The notes below the pieces were generated by a model, which did no database searches, was not told the DNA's origin, and saw only the letters and a program-made list of their open reading frames with translations. A DNA stretch of 64,000 bases from an uncultured Erythrobacter sp. (GTDB lineage Bacteria; Pseudomonadota; Alphaproteobacteria; Sphingomonadales; Sphingomonadaceae): the NCBI GenBank assembly GCA_947501215.1, contig CANMUS010000003.1:464530-528529 (forward strand), in the 5' to 3' direction. Of this stretch, positions 62,292-64,000 are shown one piece after another (positions within the stretch are counted from its first letter, which is position 1; every line of letters begins with the position of its first letter). A program made the position numbers and the translations under genes.

Positions 62292-62420
62292 ATGTTCTGC
62301 CTCGAATGCGGTCTACCGATCGATCCTGCTCCCTTCGATCCACGCAAGACTACCCGAAAACGGATTGGTCCGATTGAGAAGATCAAGCGGCTTTTCAGGT
62401 TCTTTTCAGTGTCCCGCTGA
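62292..62420 (+). CDS. 42-residue CxxC microprotein
   Basis: A very short frame starting MFCLECGLPIDPAPFDPRKT with one C-x2-C pair and a strongly basic second half. A clear ribosome site (taggagaag) precedes the ATG by about 8 bases. It is 136 bases from the FNR-type box at 62143 on the far side from nnrS. The 136 bases after it hold a ggggga/tccccc hairpin (62450-62464) and no gene. Function unknown; zinc knuckle or redox Cys pair possible. Confidence 0.4.
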   Translation: MFCLECGLPIDPAPFDPRKTTRKRIGPIEKIKRLFRFFSVSR

Positions 62421-62556
62421 GACCGAAACACACTGCAGGGCTCGTCGACGGGGGACAGTCCCCCTACTCACTTAAATTTCTGATAAACAGCTCTATTCTA
62501 TTCCATTAAAGTGATCCGCAATTTCGTCGCCGTGGGCCAGGTCTCTCTACTGGCCT

Positions 62557-62949
62557 TCAGAGTAGCCCCTTCGGACACTCCCAAGTATTACCAGACGCAA
62601 ATTCGATCAGGAAAGTCTTTTCACTAAGGTGGAAGCGCATGCCGCTTTCGATGGGCACAATTCGCTCAACAAGGATATCCCCGCCAAATGGAAGTTCCGC
62701 GAGGTCGGAGATGGGTCGACCAGCCATCGCGACAAGCTTTGCCTCGGGCAACTCGATACCATAGAGCTCAAGTTGGTCTCCCACCCAATCCAACGATCCT
62801 TGCCTGATAAGCTCGACCCTGATCGTCCCGTCTGCCCAGTAAAAGGTTGCAAAGATCGGTGCCGCTTTTGAGTGAATTTCGACGGTCGTATGGTAAGCGC
62901 TAGAGAGATCAGCAAAGACCTGCTTTGGATCGACTCTCCCAGACGCCAA
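62557..62949 (-). CDS. Hypothetical protein
   Basis: About 130 residues from a TTG at 62949 (no ATG in frame between here and the upstream stop). Mixed alpha/beta sequence (TVEIHSKAAPIFATFYWADG, RVELIRQGSLDWVGDQLELY, ELPFGGDILVERIVPIESGM). It ends FASGNTWECPKGLL. It follows the 306-residue gene on the same strand by about 47 bases, so the two may be one unit. No family recognised; lower GC than the nitrate genes. Confidence 0.5.
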   Translation of the reverse strand: MASGRVDPKQVFADLSSAYHTTVEIHSKAAPIFATFYWADGTIRVELIRQGSLDWVGDQLELYGIELPEAKLVAMAGRPISDLAELPFGGDILVERIVPIESGMRFHLSEKTFLIEFASGNTWECPKGLL

Positions 62950-62996
62950 AACCGAAGCCGCTAGTTCCGTGATTCTACCATCAGCCCCTTTTTTGT

Positions 62997-63917
62997 TTAG
63001 CGCAGCACGTTCTTTCTTGCGCTAACACCCCAAGGGGAACCGAAGTTTTGGCCATTATTAATCAGCTTCCGTCTGAAAGCGGGGATGAAACCAAGGACGA
63101 GCCCTCGGCGCAACGCCACATCGACGCCAATGTAATGCACATGAAAGTCGAGGTTATTGTCATCAGATTGAAAGCTCATATCGACAATTATTCCGTCAAC
63201 CTCGGCATCGTTATCGGCAACGTGAGAATTGGCGATGGCTCGAACTTCCGCCGCCTGCCGCGCTATGCTCTTTCGTCGTTTCCAAAAGACGCGCATGTCT
63301 TTGACGATAGCCTCTGCGAAGGCTTCGATCTGTTCCGGAAGAGCGCCGCAGAACCGAGGCGCATCCGTTCCATTCGCCCAACATTGAAGAACAACTTCGC
63401 CAGCCTCCGCAAGAGGCGCAAAATGCAAAAGATTTCGTTCGTCGACGTCACAGACCAGCACTGGCTGCGGCAATCCAAGACAGCGGCAAGCAAGATTACG
63501 CGTTTTCTTGGCAATGAGGCGATGAAGAAGTTCAAGGTTCGGACCATGCGCATCCCTCCGAGTAGTCCAGACCGGATGCAAGCCCGGCTGACCCGCATCA
63601 AGCGTCCAACGCTCTCCGCCGATCAATATTTCACCGAGCTCCCTGCTTTCGAGGACCGTTCCGAAGGGCAGCGTCGTTCGCGAACCTGAATCGTTGAGCG
63701 TGTCAATAACTTGGGATGCGAGATCAAATAGCTCGTCATCTGAGAATGCTGGTAAAGCTTGGTGGGGTAAGGAACTGATCCGTCTATCGACCTCGAGTGC
63801 CGATATGACAGCAGCAGCCAACGGTGTTCCGTTTCCTGCGTCAACACCGTCTAACAGTGTCTCCAGACGTTTGTTGATAAATGGCACCGCAAACTGATTT
63901 TGATTGCCACTGAACAT
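62997..63917 (-). CDS. Hypothetical protein
   Basis: A 306-residue soluble protein from an ATG at 63917 (MFSGNQNQFAVPFINKRLET). No signal peptide or membrane segment. The middle has a Cys-rich spot (NLACRCLGLPQPVLVCDVDE) and the C-terminal part is basic (FWKRRKSIARQAAEVRAIAN). I recognise no domain. Composition is plainer and less GC-rich than neighbours to the left, suggesting an accessory segment. The window ends 83 bases beyond its start with nothing further identifiable. Confidence 0.55.
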   Translation of the reverse strand: MFSGNQNQFAVPFINKRLETLLDGVDAGNGTPLAAAVISALEVDRRISSLPHQALPAFSDDELFDLASQVIDTLNDSGSRTTLPFGTVLESRELGEILIGGERWTLDAGQPGLHPVWTTRRDAHGPNLELLHRLIAKKTRNLACRCLGLPQPVLVCDVDERNLLHFAPLAEAGEVVLQCWANGTDAPRFCGALPEQIEAFAEAIVKDMRVFWKRRKSIARQAAEVRAIANSHVADNDAEVDGIIVDMSFQSDDNNLDFHVHYIGVDVALRRGLVLGFIPAFRRKLINNGQNFGSPWGVSARKNVLR

Positions 63918-64000
63918 TTTCGATTTGCTCTGCCACCTGAATTTTGGACCGTTTCGGGTTAGAGTTTTCTGCCGTAAGTATCCTTGGCTGGGCGAGGAGT

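Noticed and set aside
1..64000. CRISPR arrays, rRNA operons, prophage structural genes, insertion sequences, defence or biosynthetic clusters
   Set aside because: None is visible. The only mobile-element-like signals are the inverted repeats at 3.9-4.3 kb and the HTH protein after tRNA-Val.

Overview
The window is a high-GC alphaproteobacterial chromosome segment. Protein content suggests the Sphingomonadales, most likely an Erythrobacteraceae-type genome: ChpT next to an AmiD-type amidase, RluD next to RpoH, a clpP-clpX pair, a DUF3297 protein, many TonB receptors, and the short FDKLRANG-type palindromic repeat common in that order. This placement rests on family recognition, not on a search.

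Positions 1-35,250 are mostly core genome. In order they hold: a TonB siderophore receptor whose ATG starts one base before the window; amidase and ChpT; a JAB peptidase facing an unusual GIY-YIG::RluD fusion; rpoH; an M20 peptidase; mtgA; a CDF metal exporter overlapping an ECF sigma/anti-sigma pair and followed by a fasciclin protein; clpX and clpP; a second TonB-receptor-like protein, an amidase and a CPA1 antiporter; a trigger factor with a histone-like Lys/Ala tail; tRNA-Leu(TAG); small proteins; der; an iron storage pair (bfr, bfd) with a Fur-like box; a ParA / small DNA-binding-like protein / SPOR-protein module; pyrB with a catalytically degenerate pyrC'; sppA; and tRNA-Val(CAC).

Positions 35,250-37,200 are a lower-GC, gene-poor junction just after tRNA-Val, with an excisionase-like HTH protein and FNR-type boxes.

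Positions 37,200-62,200 form a nitrate-respiration island. It carries class II ribonucleotide reductase (nrdJ), two nnrS genes, an acyl-CoA dehydrogenase, an alginate-export-type porin, an Fnr regulator, and a minus-strand operon narK(fused)-narG-narH-narJ-narI-ppiC-orf111-orf75. Two molybdenum-cofactor operons follow: moaD-moaE-moaB-moaC-moeA on plus, and nnrS-moaA-tauE-mobA on minus. FNR-like boxes (consensus TTGAT-N4-ATCAA) lie upstream of most of these units, which fits one oxygen-responsive regulon. No nitrite reductase, NO reductase or NarXL pair is visible. The system therefore looks like nitrate-to-nitrite respiration with cofactor supply, anaerobic dNTP synthesis and NO-stress protection.

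Positions 62,200-64,000 hold a possible 42-residue CxxC microprotein and two unrecognised minus-strand genes.

The most unusual signal is a cassette of about 360 bp at 3923-4281: a GIY-YIG nuclease coding region bounded by two identical 29-nt inverted repeats. It has been read in frame into rluD on one side and into the start of a JAB gene on the other.
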